DNA of 64,000 nt from Alphaproteobacteria bacterium (lineage in GTDB: Bacteria; Pseudomonadota; Alphaproteobacteria; TMED109): assembly GCA_022824395.1 (NCBI GenBank), contig JAJDZX010000015.1:38583-102582 (forward strand). Direction: 5' to 3'. The position numbers were made by a program, and so were the translations under genes. The notes below the pieces were generated by a model. The model searched no databases, was not told the DNA's origin, and saw nothing but the letters and a program-made list of their open reading frames with translations. Positions 8,438 through 17,308 of this stretch are shown piece after piece; positions within the stretch are counted from its first letter, which is position 1, and every line of letters begins with the position of its first letter.

Positions 8438-9103
8438 ATGACATTCCTATTTCGATGCGTGCTGGTGACCTTGCTCGTTCCGTGGCCCGCTCGTGCCGAC
8501 GTAGCCGGGCACCCCACGGTTTTGGACGGCGACACGTTGGAGATCGACGTTCAGCGCATCCGTTTGCACGGCATCGATGCGCCTGAGAGGCGTCAGACGT
8601 GCGCCGTTGGAGGGAAACCGTGGGATTGCGGGGCGGAAGCGACGCGAGCGCTCGTCGCGCGCATTGCCGACCGTCGCGTGGAGTGCGCAGCAACCGACAC
8701 GGATCGCTATGGCCGAGTGGTGGCTGTCTGCAGGTCCGGCGGCGCCGACTTGAACGCGTGGATGGTCGCCAACGGATGGGCCCTCGCGTATCGGCGCTAC
8801 ACTCTGGACTACGTCGATCAGGAGCTTGCAGCGCAGGCCGCCCGGCGCGGCATCTGGCGCGGCGAATTCGTCGCGCCATGGGAGTGGCGGCGGGGGAGGC
8901 GGCTTGCCAGCTCCGGCGAGGATGCCGCGAGACCGCCGACGGAATGCCGGATCAAGGGCAACATCAGCCGTCGTGGCGAGCGGATTTACCACGTGCCCGG
9001 TGGACGGTACTACGCGCGCACCCGCATCGATGCGGGGAAGGGGGAACGCTGGTTCTGCTCGGAGCAGGAGGCGCTGTCCGCCGGTTGGCGTTCCGCGCGA
9101 TAG
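8438..9103 (+). CDS. Secreted thermonuclease-family (SNase-like) protein
   Basis: The first 20 residues form a signal peptide (LFRCVLVTLLVPWPARA), pointing to export. Residues about 25-145 are an SNase-like OB-fold: VLDGDTLEID, IRLHGIDAPERRQ and DRYGRVVAVC carry the usual Asp/Arg/Glu catalytic positions. The C-terminus (CRIKGNISRRGERIYHVPGGRYY, read here in pieces, then GERWFCSEQEALSAGWR) is the extra domain often attached to these nucleases. It probably cleaves nucleic acid phosphodiester bonds in the periplasm with calcium. It is divergent from hemC and unrelated to haem synthesis as far as I can see. Confidence 0.88.
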   Translation: MTFLFRCVLVTLLVPWPARADVAGHPTVLDGDTLEIDVQRIRLHGIDAPERRQTCAVGGKPWDCGAEATRALVARIADRRVECAATDTDRYGRVVAVCRSGGADLNAWMVANGWALAYRRYTLDYVDQELAAQAARRGIWRGEFVAPWEWRRGRRLASSGEDAARPPTECRIKGNISRRGERIYHVPGGRYYARTRIDAGKGERWFCSEQEALSAGWRSAR

Positions 9104-9426
9104 TCGGCGGCCAGGCCGCTTCCCGCGCCCTGTAGTCCAACCTCAGGGGATGATCGTCCCCAGCCCGCTGACAATCCAGATGCCGGGCCGAGTGGAGGCA
9201 AAATCGTTTCTTGCATTAGCGCCCGGATATGGCATCGTTTGCGCGTGTGCAGACCTTGGTGGCCTACCGGCGCCTCACCGTTTTCGTTGTCCTGATCGGC
9301 CAATAGGTCGTCCCGCGGCCGGGCGTCTACCGCCATTGGCCGAAGCCTGTTTGCGCTCTCTCTCCGGGCCGGAGTGGGATGCCAAGTCAGGGACGGCCAA
9401 CCGCCGCGGCGACGGGAAACCGCGAC
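9104..9426. other. Intergenic region between nuclease and hemA
   Basis: No gene is recognisable here. A short perfect hairpin, GGGGA-TGATCG-TCCCC at 9146-9161, lies 43 nt after the nuclease stop and could weakly end that transcript. The hemA promoter should lie in the remainder, but I see no convincing -35/-10 pair. An in-frame ATG at 9379 could extend hemA by 16 residues, but those residues are not family-like. Confidence 0.4.
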
Positions 9427-10638
9427 ATGGACTACCAGCAGTTTTTTTCCGATCGGATCGCCGATCTGAAGGCGGAAGGGCGGTACCGCGTGTTTGCCGA
9501 CCTGGAACGGCAGGCCGGGCGGTTCCCGCGGGCGATCAGGCATGCGGGCAGCGCTGCCGATCCCGTTACGGTCTGGTGTTCCAACGACTACCTCGGGATG
9601 GGGCAGCACGACGTGGTCCGCTCGGCGATGCGGACGGCGATCGACGAAGTCGGCGCCGGGGCCGGCGGGACCCGCAACATCTCCGGGACGACCCACCGCC
9701 ACGTGCTGCTGGAGGAGGAGCTTGCCGACCTGCACGAGCGGGAGGCAGCGCTGCTGTTTACCTCCGGCTACGTGGCGAACGAGGCGACGCTGTCCACCAT
9801 CGGGCGTCACCTGCCGGGGTGCATCCTGTTTTCCGACGAGGCCAACCACGCCTCGATGATCGCCGGCGTCCGGCACGCCATGACCGAGAAATGCATCTTT
9901 CGCCACAACGATCGGGACGATCTCGAGCAGAGGCTGCGGGCGGCTGATCCGGACCGCCCCAAGGTGATTGCCTTCGAATCGGTGTATTCGATGGATGGCG
10001 ACATCGCGCCGATCGGGGCGTTTTGCGAGCTCGCGGCCAAGTACGGGGCCATGACCTATCTCGACGAGGTGCACGCCGTCGGCATGTACGGGCCGCGCGG
10101 TGCCGGGGTGGCGGCCCGTGACGGTGTCATGCACGACATCACGGTCATCCAGGGAACCCTGGCCAAGGCGTTCGGCGTGGTCGGGGGCTACATCGCCGCC
10201 TCGGCCTCGGCGGTGGATTTCATCCGCTCGTACGCCCCGGGCTTCATCTTCACGACGGCCCTGCCGCCGGCGGTCGCGGCCGGGGCCCTGGCGAGCGTCC
10301 GGCATCTGAAGGCGAGTGACGCCGAGCGTCGGCTCCATCGGGAGCGCGTCGCGGCGTTGAAGCGGGCGCTTGCGGACTCGGGCCTGCCCGTCATGCCGTC
10401 GGAATCGCACATCGTGCCGGTCCTGGTCGGCGACCCCGTGGTCTGCAAGCGGGCGACGGATCTGCTGCTCGACCGCTACAAGATCTACGTGCAGCCGATC
10501 AACTATCCCACCGTGCCGCGGGGCACTGAACGATTGCGTCTCACGCCGACGCCGCTCCACAGCGATGCCGACATCGCGGCCCTGGTGTCCGCCCTGCAGG
10601 CCGTGTGGAAGGAGCTTTCGATCAGCGTCTCGATCTGA
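9427..10638 (+). CDS. hemA: 5-aminolevulinate synthase (ALAS)
   Basis: ALAS condenses glycine with succinyl-CoA to give 5-aminolevulinate, the Shemin route characteristic of Alphaproteobacteria. The 403-residue protein matches the family from its N-terminus ([20 protein letters not shown]). It shows the glycine-rich [47 protein letters not shown] with the pyridoxal-contacting Asp213, and the Schiff-base Lys247 in [12 protein letters not shown]. The start at 9427 is chosen by that N-terminal match. It is separate from the minus-strand hemCDBE operon and probably separately regulated. It supplies the first committed precursor to that operon. Confidence 0.97.
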   Translation: MDYQQFFSDRIADLKAEGRYRVFADLERQAGRFPRAIRHAGSAADPVTVWCSNDYLGMGQHDVVRSAMRTAIDEVGAGAGGTRNISGTTHRHVLLEEELADLHEREAALLFTSGYVANEATLSTIGRHLPGCILFSDEANHASMIAGVRHAMTEKCIFRHNDRDDLEQRLRAADPDRPKVIAFESVYSMDGDIAPIGAFCELAAKYGAMTYLDEVHAVGMYGPRGAGVAARDGVMHDITVIQGTLAKAFGVVGGYIAASASAVDFIRSYAPGFIFTTALPPAVAAGALASVRHLKASDAERRLHRERVAALKRALADSGLPVMPSESHIVPVLVGDPVVCKRATDLLLDRYKIYVQPINYPTVPRGTERLRLTPTPLHSDADIAALVSALQAVWKELSISVSI

Positions 10639-10686
10639 CTCGCTTTACCGCCGCGTCCGCGCCCGGCGGCCTGCCCCGAGATCGTC

Positions 10687-11982
10687 TCAGACGCCGCCGA
10701 GCGCCTGGTCGAGATCGCGGAGGAGGTCATCCACGGTCTCGAGTCCGACCGAGAGTCGGACCACGTCCGGGCCTGCGCCGGCCGCGATCTTCTGGTCGTC
10801 CGTCAGCTGGTTGTGCGTGGTGGAGGCGGGATGGATGATCAGGCTCCGTGTGTCGCCGATGTTGGCCAGGTGCGAGAAGATCTGGACGTTCTCGACCAGC
10901 CGAACCCCGGCTTCGTAGCCGCCGCGCACGCCGAACGTGAAGACCGCGCCCGGCCCCTTGGGGAAGTACTTCTCGGCCAGGCCTGCGTACGGGCTGGAAG
11001 GCAGTCCGGCATAGCTCACCCAGGCCACGGCCGGGTGCTGCTCAAGGAATTCGGCGACGGCCTGCGCGTTGGCCACGTGCCGCTCCATCCGGAGCGGCAG
11101 CGTCTCGATCCCGGTGAGGATGTGGAAGGCGTTTTGCGGCGCGAGCGCGGGGCCCAGGTCGCGGAGCGCATCGGCCCGTACCTTCATGGTGTAGGCGAAG
11201 TCGCCGAAGGTCTCGGCGAAGCGGAGCCCGTGATAGGACGGCGTGGGTTCGGTCATGGCCGGGAACCGATCGCTCGCGAACCAGTCGAATTTCCCCGATT
11301 CCACCACGACGCCGCCCAGGGAGCTGCCGTGCCCGCCCATGAACTTGGTCAGCGAGTGGACGACGATGTCGGCGCCGTACTCGAACGGGCGATGCAGCCA
11401 GGGAGTCGCGAGGGTGTTGTCGACGACCAGCGGAATCCCGTGCTCGTGCGCGATGGCGGCCATCCGCTCCACGTCGACGATGATCCCACCGGGGTTGGCG
11501 AGGCTCTCCACGAACAGGCACTTGGTCCGCTCGGTGATCGCGGCGCGGACCGCCGCCTCGTCGCCGGGGTCGACGAAGGCGACCTGCCAGCCGAACCGCC
11601 GGAAGGTGTGCGTGAACTGGGTGACCGAACCACCGTAGAGGTACCGGCTTGCGACGAGCTCGTCGCCGGACTGCATCAGCGGGTAGAGCGCGAGCTGCTG
11701 GGCGGCGTGTCCGGACGCGCAGGCGACCGCGCCACGGCCGCCTTCGAGGTTGGCCACGCGTTCTTCGAGGACGGACACCGTCGGATTGGTGATGCGTCCG
11801 TAGATGAACCCGAAGTCCTGGAGGTTGAACAGCGACTGGGCGTGGTCGACGTCGTCGAACACGAAGCTCACCGACTGGTAGATGGGCGTGGTCCGGGCCC
11901 CGGTGGCAGGATCTGGTGCGGCGCCGGCGTGCACGGCGCGGGTCTCGAAGCCGAATTCCAGCGGCGTATCCGAGTCAATCAT
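10687..11982 (-). CDS. metY: O-acetylhomoserine sulfhydrylase / aminocarboxypropyltransferase
   Basis: This pyridoxal-phosphate enzyme of the Cys/Met-metabolism family makes homocysteine from O-acetylhomoserine and sulfide. The 431-residue length suits MetY rather than the shorter MetB/MetZ. Landmarks are YGRITNPTVSVLEERVANLEGG (in two parts), the cofactor-stacking YLYGGS, DNTLATPWLHRPFEYGAD and Lys213 in HSLTKFMGGHGS, which forms the aldimine. The start at 11982 overlaps the upstream CoA-binding gene as ATGA. The ECH / CoA-binding / metY order is one I associate with Alphaproteobacteria. I see no SAM riboswitch in the short leader upstream of the operon. Confidence 0.93.
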   Translation of the reverse strand: MIDSDTPLEFGFETRAVHAGAAPDPATGARTTPIYQSVSFVFDDVDHAQSLFNLQDFGFIYGRITNPTVSVLEERVANLEGGRGAVACASGHAAQQLALYPLMQSGDELVASRYLYGGSVTQFTHTFRRFGWQVAFVDPGDEAAVRAAITERTKCLFVESLANPGGIIVDVERMAAIAHEHGIPLVVDNTLATPWLHRPFEYGADIVVHSLTKFMGGHGSSLGGVVVESGKFDWFASDRFPAMTEPTPSYHGLRFAETFGDFAYTMKVRADALRDLGPALAPQNAFHILTGIETLPLRMERHVANAQAVAEFLEQHPAVAWVSYAGLPSSPYAGLAEKYFPKGPGAVFTFGVRGGYEAGVRLVENVQIFSHLANIGDTRSLIIHPASTTHNQLTDDQKIAAGAGPDVVRLSVGLETVDDLLRDLDQALGGV

Positions 11983-12479
11983 GTCAATTTCGTCCGCGTT
12001 CTGAGCGGCCGCCGCCGGTTGGAAAACAGCCCTGAGTTGATGCCGCCCCAGCCGAGTTCCCCGTACAGGCGCCCGTATTCAATCTTGGGACAGCGGTTCA
12101 TGATGACGTCAAGGCCGGCTGCCTTGGCCCGGGCCGCAGCGCCGTCGTTCCGGATCCCGAGCTGCATCCAGACCGTCCTGGCGCCGATCCGGATCGCGGA
12201 GTCGGTGATCGCGCCGGCCTCCTCGGACCGACGGAAGATGTCGACCATGTCGACGTCGACGTCGATCGAATCCAGGTCCGCCACGACGGTTTCACCGAGC
12301 AGGTCGGTCCCGGCCGCCGGCGGGTTAACCGGAATGACACGGTAGCCGCGTTCGCGGAGGTACTTGTAGGCGAAATAGCTCGGGCGGCGCACGTTGGTGC
12401 TGGCGCCGACCATCGCGATGACGCGCGTCCGTTCGAGGATCGCGCGCAAGTAGGAGTCCGAGTAGGGGATCGGTTCCAA
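11979..12479 (-). CDS. CoA-binding domain protein (YccU-like)
   Basis: This small Rossmann-fold protein has the CoA-binding signature VIAMVGASTNVRRPSYFAYKYL, then YRVIPVNP and the late TVWMQLGIRND and VIMNRCPKIEYGRL blocks. Family members bind CoA but have no settled reaction. I prefer the TTG at 12479 (166 residues): it has GGGAG upstream, lies 7 nt after the hydratase stop, and gives the short N-terminus usual in the family. A TTG at 12533 would overlap the hydratase gene. Its stop overlaps metY by 4 nt, so it is co-translated with the sulfhydrylase. Confidence 0.85.
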   Translation of the reverse strand: MEPIPYSDSYLRAILERTRVIAMVGASTNVRRPSYFAYKYLRERGYRVIPVNPPAAGTDLLGETVVADLDSIDVDVDMVDIFRRSEEAGAITDSAIRIGARTVWMQLGIRNDGAAARAKAAGLDVIMNRCPKIEYGRLYGELGWGGINSGLFSNRRRPLRTRTKLT

Positions 12480-12486
12480 GACGGGT

Positions 12487-13290
12487 TCAGCTCCCGGTCC
12501 AGACCGGGGTGCGCTTGGAAAGGAACGCGTCAATTCCCTCCTCGGCGTCCCGCGCCAGCATGTTTTGCGTCATGACTTCGCTGGCGTAGGCATAGGCCTC
12601 GTCGATGGGCAGCTCGGCCTGCCGGTAGAACGCCTCCTTGCCGATCCGCAGCGTCAGGGGCGATTTCCCGGCGATCGTGCGGGCGAGTGCCATCACCGTG
12701 TCGTCGAGGTCGTCCATATCGACGACGCGATTGACCAGACCGAACGCGCGCGCCGTGTCGGGATCGATCGTCTCGCCGGTCAGCAGCATTTCCATGGCCT
12801 GCTTGCGGCCGACCGCGCGCGACAGGGCCACCATGGGCGTGGAGCAGAAAAGACCGATATTGACCCCGGGCGTCGCAAACCGGGCCGCCTGCGACGCCAC
12901 CACCAGATCACAGGAGGCCACCAGCTGGCAGCCGGCGGCCGTGGCAATGCCCGCGACCTTGGCGATCACCGGGCGCGGATGGCGCGTGACAGACAGCATC
13001 AGCCGGCTGCATTCCGCGAACAGTTTCTCGTAGGCCTCCCGGTTCGGCTCGGCCCGGATCTCGCGCAAATCGTGACCAGCGCAGAATGCGGGACCGGCAC
13101 CTTCGATGACGAGAACCTTCACGCTCTCGTCGTGCGCGGTGGCATCGAGCTCCGCCTGCAGGTGGAACATCAGTTCGCTCGACAGGGCGTTCCGGGCTTC
13201 CGGGCGATTCAGCGTGAGCACGCACACGCCGTCGTCATCGCGCCTCAGGAGCATGGGAGCGGTCTGCACCCGTTCCGCCGTTGCAACCAT
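12487..13290 (-). CDS. Enoyl-CoA hydratase/isomerase family protein
   Basis: The 267-residue protein has the crotonase fold. The oxyanion-hole motif AFCAGHDLREI lies around residue 68, and ATAAGCQLVASCDLVVAS around residue 115 gives the second oxyanion contact. LNRPEARNALS is the usual N-terminal motif. The glutamate pair of true enoyl-CoA hydratases is not clearly present at both expected places, so the exact reaction (hydration, isomerisation or another crotonase step) is open; it resembles ECHDC3-like members. It is the first gene of a three-gene operon with the CoA-binding protein and metY. Confidence 0.85.
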   Translation of the reverse strand: MVATAERVQTAPMLLRRDDDGVCVLTLNRPEARNALSSELMFHLQAELDATAHDESVKVLVIEGAGPAFCAGHDLREIRAEPNREAYEKLFAECSRLMLSVTRHPRPVIAKVAGIATAAGCQLVASCDLVVASQAARFATPGVNIGLFCSTPMVALSRAVGRKQAMEMLLTGETIDPDTARAFGLVNRVVDMDDLDDTVMALARTIAGKSPLTLRIGKEAFYRQAELPIDEAYAYASEVMTQNMLARDAEEGIDAFLSKRTPVWTGS

Positions 13291-13385
13291 GGTCTGGCTC
13301 CGGGGGGAGTTGGTCGAAGCACAGTATATGGGGTAGGTGGCCGCCGGTGCGGGCGGCGGTACCCGCTCGCGGGGCGCCTCTGAAG

Positions 13386-14117
13386 TCAGGCGCCCGCCTG
13401 GGTCCGGGCCACTCGCCCTGCTCCGGAGTGGGGGCTCGGTGACCGGTAGCGGGCGTACCCGCTCCCGTCGTCGATGTCGGCCAGGATGTCAGGGAGGATC
13501 AGCACGCGTGCGTGCGGCCCGGCGGAGCGCACGGTATCCGCGAGGGCGGCCGGTGTCGACCAGCGAACGTTCAGCATGATGGTCCCTGCCGGCCGCCGGT
13601 TGGCAAAACCCGCGAGCCAGTACCCGCCGTCTGCGGCCGGACCGAAGACGAAGTCGTGGCGACGTAGGGCCGCCACGGCGGTTCGGAGGTGACGGGGCTC
13701 CAGGCCGGGGACGTCGGTGCCAACGATCAGTGCAGGTCCGGGCTGGCAGGCCGCAGTTCTTCGCATGCGCGCACCGAGATCGCCCGAACCCTGTGGAATG
13801 GCCGGAACACGGAACGTGCGCGCCATGATCCCGCAGGCGTGATCAGGCGTGACGGCCAGCACCGTGCGCCACGATCGGTGGGCCACAAGGCGGCGGAGCA
13901 GCCGAGCGAGCGTTGCGCGGTAGAAGCGCCGGGCCTCCACCTTGCCGATATCAGCAGCCAGTCGGGTCTTCACGGTCCCCAGCACCGGCTGGCGGGCGAA
14001 CACCAGGACCGTCGGCCTGCGTGCTGAATGCGCCGGGCGGTCAATGCCTGGCGACGCGCTGGCGCGTTCCCGGACCCGGGGTCGGGTCCGCGCGTGCATT
14101 GGTCTTGACGAAGCCAC
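13386..14117 (-). CDS. TIGR04282-type glycosyltransferase-like protein (DUF2064)
   Basis: About residues 35-230 match the DUF2064 nucleotidyl/glycosyltransferase-like fold: VLVFARQPVLGTVKTRLAAD, then ALIVGTDVPGLEPRHLRTA with the Asp motif, and DFVFGPAADGGYWLAGF. The DGGYWLAG block is diagnostic. Members are often encoded with a TIGR04283 glycosyltransferase; here that partner lies nearby at 15802-17043, separated by an amidohydrolase gene. The N-terminal 34 residues are Arg/Pro-rich and not conserved. The start is uncertain: GTG 14117 or ATG 14099. The natural substrate is unknown. Confidence 0.8.
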   Translation of the reverse strand: MASSRPMHARTRPRVRERASASPGIDRPAHSARRPTVLVFARQPVLGTVKTRLAADIGKVEARRFYRATLARLLRRLVAHRSWRTVLAVTPDHACGIMARTFRVPAIPQGSGDLGARMRRTAACQPGPALIVGTDVPGLEPRHLRTAVAALRRHDFVFGPAADGGYWLAGFANRRPAGTIMLNVRWSTPAALADTVRSAGPHARVLILPDILADIDDGSGYARYRSPSPHSGAGRVARTQAGA

Positions 14118-14352
14118 GGCCAGCGTGTCCGGACGCGCAGGGAATCCTCTGTCGGAAGTTCACGACCGGCCGACTCTAGCGGCGGGCCGGCTCTTCATCA
14201 GCGGGCGGCGCCAAGCCGGCGATCGCGCGGTCGCCAGGCTCCGCACCAGGTTCCCAGGCTGACATTTCGTTGGAAACCGCTAGCTTCCAAGTTAACGGCA
14301 GAAGCATGCCGTCACGGGGGCGCGCACCGCTACCGGGCTGGAGGCAAGAGAA

Positions 14353-15489
14353 ATGAAGCACAGGAAATCACTGAACGCCGCGCTGTTCATGGCCGGGCTG
14401 ATCGGTCTTGCAGGTTGCGTTGCCCCGCCGCCCGTCCAAACAGATTCGAAGCCGGCTCCGATGGCGCTGACGTTCGATGCCTTCCATGGCGAGGGCGCGG
14501 CCTGCTACGACCGCGCCAGCCAACCGCACACGGCAGTCGTCGACAGCCACCTCCATTTCCGCCCATTTGGCGGTCCCGCGCTCCCGTTCGACGAGGTCGT
14601 GCAGTACCTCGAGGATAGCGGCGTCCTGTTCGCCAACGTGTACGGGATCGGGCAGATGCTTCCGGTCAATTCGCCCTGCACCTACTACCTCGACTGCATC
14701 GGCACGCTGGTGAGCCCGACAATGAAGAACGACTTCGTGAATGCCATGAATGTCGTCACCATGGGTTCGGACGCGGTTCATCTCACCATGTCCATGACCT
14801 TCCCCGACTTGGAGGAGCCCGAATCGGTGCTCACGGGCATGCGGATTCTTGACCGGGAATTCCCCGGCGTCTTCAGCTGGATGGGCGAGGTCAACCTGGT
14901 CAAGCAGGCGCTCTTCGGGAATTTCCACCAGGCGGTGCCCCTGGCAACCATTGCACGCTGGGTGCCATTCATGGCGGTGCTGCGTGCGCGCGGCATGCCG
15001 CTTGCGATCCATTCGGACCTCGGCAACGACGCGGATCCAACCCGGTACCTGCGGTGGATCAAGGAGGTGCTCCGCCTCTATCCCGACAACAAGATCATCT
15101 GGATGCATCTCGGTCTGTCGCGTGAACTCGTGACCGTCGACCCCGACACGCATATCGGGATTCTCCAGTCGCTGCTTGACCGCTATCCCAACCTGATGGT
15201 GGACATTTCGTGGCGCGTCATCGACGACGCCGTGTTCTCCGACCCGGAGCTTCGGGACCGGTACATCCCGTTCCTGAACGCTTATTCGGACCGCATCCTT
15301 CCCGGCACGGATTTCGTCGCGTCCGCCAACAAGAATTTCGACATCTACCAGACGGAACTCGACGTCACGAGTCGCATTCTCGGCTATCTGGACGATGAAG
15401 CGTTCCGCAACATCGCCCTCGGGGAGAACTACTTCCGGCTGCTGGACCTCGACTACGTGGCGCCGCCGGTTTGTGCCCCGTCGTCCTGA
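14353..15489 (+). CDS. Amidohydrolase-like lipoprotein
   Basis: The N-terminus is a lipoprotein signal with lipobox LAGC (Cys22), so the protein is probably anchored in a membrane facing the periplasm. The body resembles the amidohydrolase_2 barrel: the metal-binding HxH motif in VVDSHLHFRPF, PLAIHSDLGND, IIWMHLGLSRE and a terminal LPGTDFVAS, which supplies the last metal-ligand Asp. This is consistent with a metal-dependent hydrolase or decarboxylase of 378 residues. I cannot name the substrate. An inverted repeat TTGGAA-N9-TTCCAA at 14270-14290 lies upstream and may be regulatory. The gene stands alone between two minus-strand genes. Confidence 0.8.
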   Translation: MKHRKSLNAALFMAGLIGLAGCVAPPPVQTDSKPAPMALTFDAFHGEGAACYDRASQPHTAVVDSHLHFRPFGGPALPFDEVVQYLEDSGVLFANVYGIGQMLPVNSPCTYYLDCIGTLVSPTMKNDFVNAMNVVTMGSDAVHLTMSMTFPDLEEPESVLTGMRILDREFPGVFSWMGEVNLVKQALFGNFHQAVPLATIARWVPFMAVLRARGMPLAIHSDLGNDADPTRYLRWIKEVLRLYPDNKIIWMHLGLSRELVTVDPDTHIGILQSLLDRYPNLMVDISWRVIDDAVFSDPELRDRYIPFLNAYSDRILPGTDFVASANKNFDIYQTELDVTSRILGYLDDEAFRNIALGENYFRLLDLDYVAPPVCAPSS

Positions 15490-15801
15490 GGGACCGGTTG
15501 CACGCCCCGCCGGGCATGGGATGTCGCTGGCTGGCGACGGGCTGGCGCACGAGCGTCGTGTCGGGTTCGTGGCGGGTCCGATCCCTGCCCCTCTCGGTGG
15601 GGACGACCGCCGCCGTCACTGCCTTCGGGCCTTGGACCGGTCTACGCACTTAGCGCGATGTTTGTTGCCGGCTCGCGTCGCCCGGCCCGCTCGTCCGCCG
15701 ACGCGCCCGAGCCGGTGGATCTGATCGCGCGCCAGGATCTCCTGAAGGCCGGGCCCGGACTGCTTGCCGTCGGGGCCCGGCACGTCGGAACGGGGCCGCG
15801 G
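15490..15801. other. Intergenic region without a recognisable gene
   Basis: This stretch lies between the convergent amidohydrolase and glycosyltransferase genes. No open frame here resembles a protein I know. The only clear structure is the strong hairpin at 15748-15781, described separately. Confidence 0.5.
15748..15781 (-). terminator. Strong GC-rich hairpin 20 nt after the glycosyltransferase gene
   Basis: The arm at 15748-15760 (GCCGGGCCCGGAC) pairs with 15769-15781 (GTCGGGGCCCGGC) in 12 of 13 positions around an 8-nt loop. It begins 20 nt beyond the stop of the minus-strand gene. No T-run follows, so it may stop transcription weakly, protect the mRNA 3' end, or serve both convergent genes. 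Confidence 0.5.
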
Positions 15802-17043
15802 TTACTCGCTGTTGCTGTTCCGCACGAGAAACATCCCCATCGAGCCGAGGAGGAGCGGCAAACTCGCATCGATCAGGATCCAGACCAGCGACACGGTGTC
15901 CGCTCCGATCGCGGTGAACGCGGGCGAGAGAAGGTTGAACCAGTTCCACAGCATCAGGATGCCGACGGCCAAAAGGCCGAAGAACTGCGTGTTGGCGATC
16001 AGGAATTCCCGCGTGACCGGCCCGCTGTCCGCTTCGCCGTCCGCGCGGCGTTTGCGCGCATAGCCAAAGATCAGGCCCAGCGCGATCCCCAGCACCATGA
16101 GGGGATTGAGAATGGCCCAGAGCGGGCTGTACGGCTGCGCCTCAGTGGAAGTGTGATAGAGCGGATCTGCGACCGTGTGGACGGCAACCGCGACCGCGAG
16201 TGCAAGCAGAAACGTCCCACAGATTCGATTGAGCATGGAAGGTCTCCCGTGGTGTGGCGCGCCGGCCACGTGCTCACGACGATAGCAAGCGGCGCGCGAC
16301 GTCGAAGAGCGCGCCGAACCGGCCGCAGCGACAGTTTCGTACACCTTCAGGATGCGTACCGGGGGCATGCCCGCGAACCAGAGGGCGAGGCACAGGCCGT
16401 TCCGCAGGCTCCGCCGGAGCCAGCCATCGCGCCGGTAGCGCTCCGCTGAGGTGCGGATCACGGCGCCCAGGAAGCGGAGCCGGCGCCGGCCGATGCGGCG
16501 CACGATGTCCACGTCCTCCATGATCGGCAGGTCGCGGAAGCCGCCGATCTCGTCGAGCAGCGTGCGGGAGATCAGAAGGCCTTGGTCACCGTACGGGAGC
16601 GCCAGCAGCCGGGACCGCAGATTGGCGAGGGCCGCGGTCCTGCGCGCCGGCCACGAATCTTCGTCGAACGCGAGGCGGAAGCACGCCGCCCGGCGCCGGT
16701 GTTCCGGCGCAGTGACGAAGGCCCGGACCCTGTCGGCCCACTCCGCCGGCAGCGACGAATCCGCATGCAGGATCAGGAGCCACGCATGTGACGCCAGCGC
16801 ACAGCCTGCGCGAATCTGGGTGCCGCGTCCCCGGGACGCCTTGGCGAAGCGGGCACCGTTTGACCGGGCGTGGCTCGCCGTGGCAGCGTGATCACGCGAC
16901 TGGCCGTCGACCACCCAGACTTCACCGGCCACCGGTGCCACCGACCGAAGCAACGGCTCCAGGGTCCCCGACGACTCGAGCGTAGGGATCACGACAGAGA
17001 GGTTTGTGATCGGTTGGGCGGTCGGTTGGCAGTGGGCCGGCAC
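15802..17043 (-). CDS. TIGR04283-type glycosyltransferase fused in frame to a four-helix membrane domain
   Basis: Residues about 14-235 are a family-2 glycosyltransferase: LSVVIPTLE, VWVVDGQSRD, LLILHADSSLP (DxD-like) and GDQGLLISRTLLDEIGGF followed by MEDVD. From about residue 268 to 413 follows an unrelated domain with four hydrophobic helices. No stop codon separates them. I start at GTG 17043 because GAGGAGGAAGTC lies directly upstream. An internal ATG at 16236 has GGGAG seven nucleotides upstream, so the membrane part could also be made as a separate 144-residue protein. The TIGR04282-type partner is at 13386-14117. The glycosyltransferase call is good; whether this is one protein or two is open. 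Confidence 0.75.
   Translation of the reverse strand: MPAHCQPTAQPITNLSVVIPTLESSGTLEPLLRSVAPVAGEVWVVDGQSRDHAATASHARSNGARFAKASRGRGTQIRAGCALASHAWLLILHADSSLPAEWADRVRAFVTAPEHRRRAACFRLAFDEDSWPARRTAALANLRSRLLALPYGDQGLLISRTLLDEIGGFRDLPIMEDVDIVRRIGRRRLRFLGAVIRTSAERYRRDGWLRRSLRNGLCLALWFAGMPPVRILKVYETVAAAGSARSSTSRAACYRREHVAGAPHHGRPSMLNRICGTFLLALAVAVAVHTVADPLYHTSTEAQPYSPLWAILNPLMVLGIALGLIFGYARKRRADGEADSGPVTREFLIANTQFFGLLAVGILMLWNWFNLLSPAFTAIGADTVSLVWILIDASLPLLLGSMGMFLVRNSNSE
16236..16255 (-). promoter_or_regulatory. Internal ribosome-binding site and ATG within the glycosyltransferase reading frame
   Basis: On the minus strand GGGAG is followed seven nucleotides later by ATG at 16236. The codons that follow begin MLNRICGTFLLALAV, a natural start for a membrane protein. 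This suggests separate or additional translation of the C-terminal membrane domain. Confidence 0.5.
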
Positions 17044-17257
17044 GACTTCCTCCTCGCCGCGATGTCCGTCCCGTACCTCGGCCCGGTCGGGGCGCCTGAT
17101 AGTGCCAGTTTGCCGGCCGGCAGGGTGGGGCCGTTCGAATTCCACCGGGATGTTCCATCTGCGCCTGCGCGCGCCTGACGTGAAGCTGTCCGCACGTGCA
17201 CCCGCCCGGGCTCGGGGACCTGTCCCACCCAGTTCGGTCGGCGGCGCTTGCCCCTTC

Positions 17258-17308
17258 ATGTTCTCAATATGATCTTTTCCTGATGCCAATGTTTGCTACA
17301 ATGTCGGG
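17258..17308 (+). promoter_or_regulatory. Putative promoter of the radical-SAM gene
   Basis: TACAAT at 17297-17302 is a good -10 box with a T-rich stretch (CTTTTCC) about 17 nt upstream as a poor -35. Transcription would begin at or next to the ATG at 17309. GTTC-N7-GATC at 17260-17274 is one base from the alphaproteobacterial LexA pattern GTTC-N7-GTTC. Confidence 0.35.

Noticed and set aside
13291..13385. SAM riboswitch ahead of the metY operon
   Set aside because: The short gap upstream of the hydratase gene shows no SAM-II or SAM-I core elements, and metY itself overlaps the gene before it.
17120..17150. GTTCGAATTCC as a tRNA T-loop
   Set aside because: The flanking bases cannot form a 5-bp T-stem and no other tRNA arms are present.
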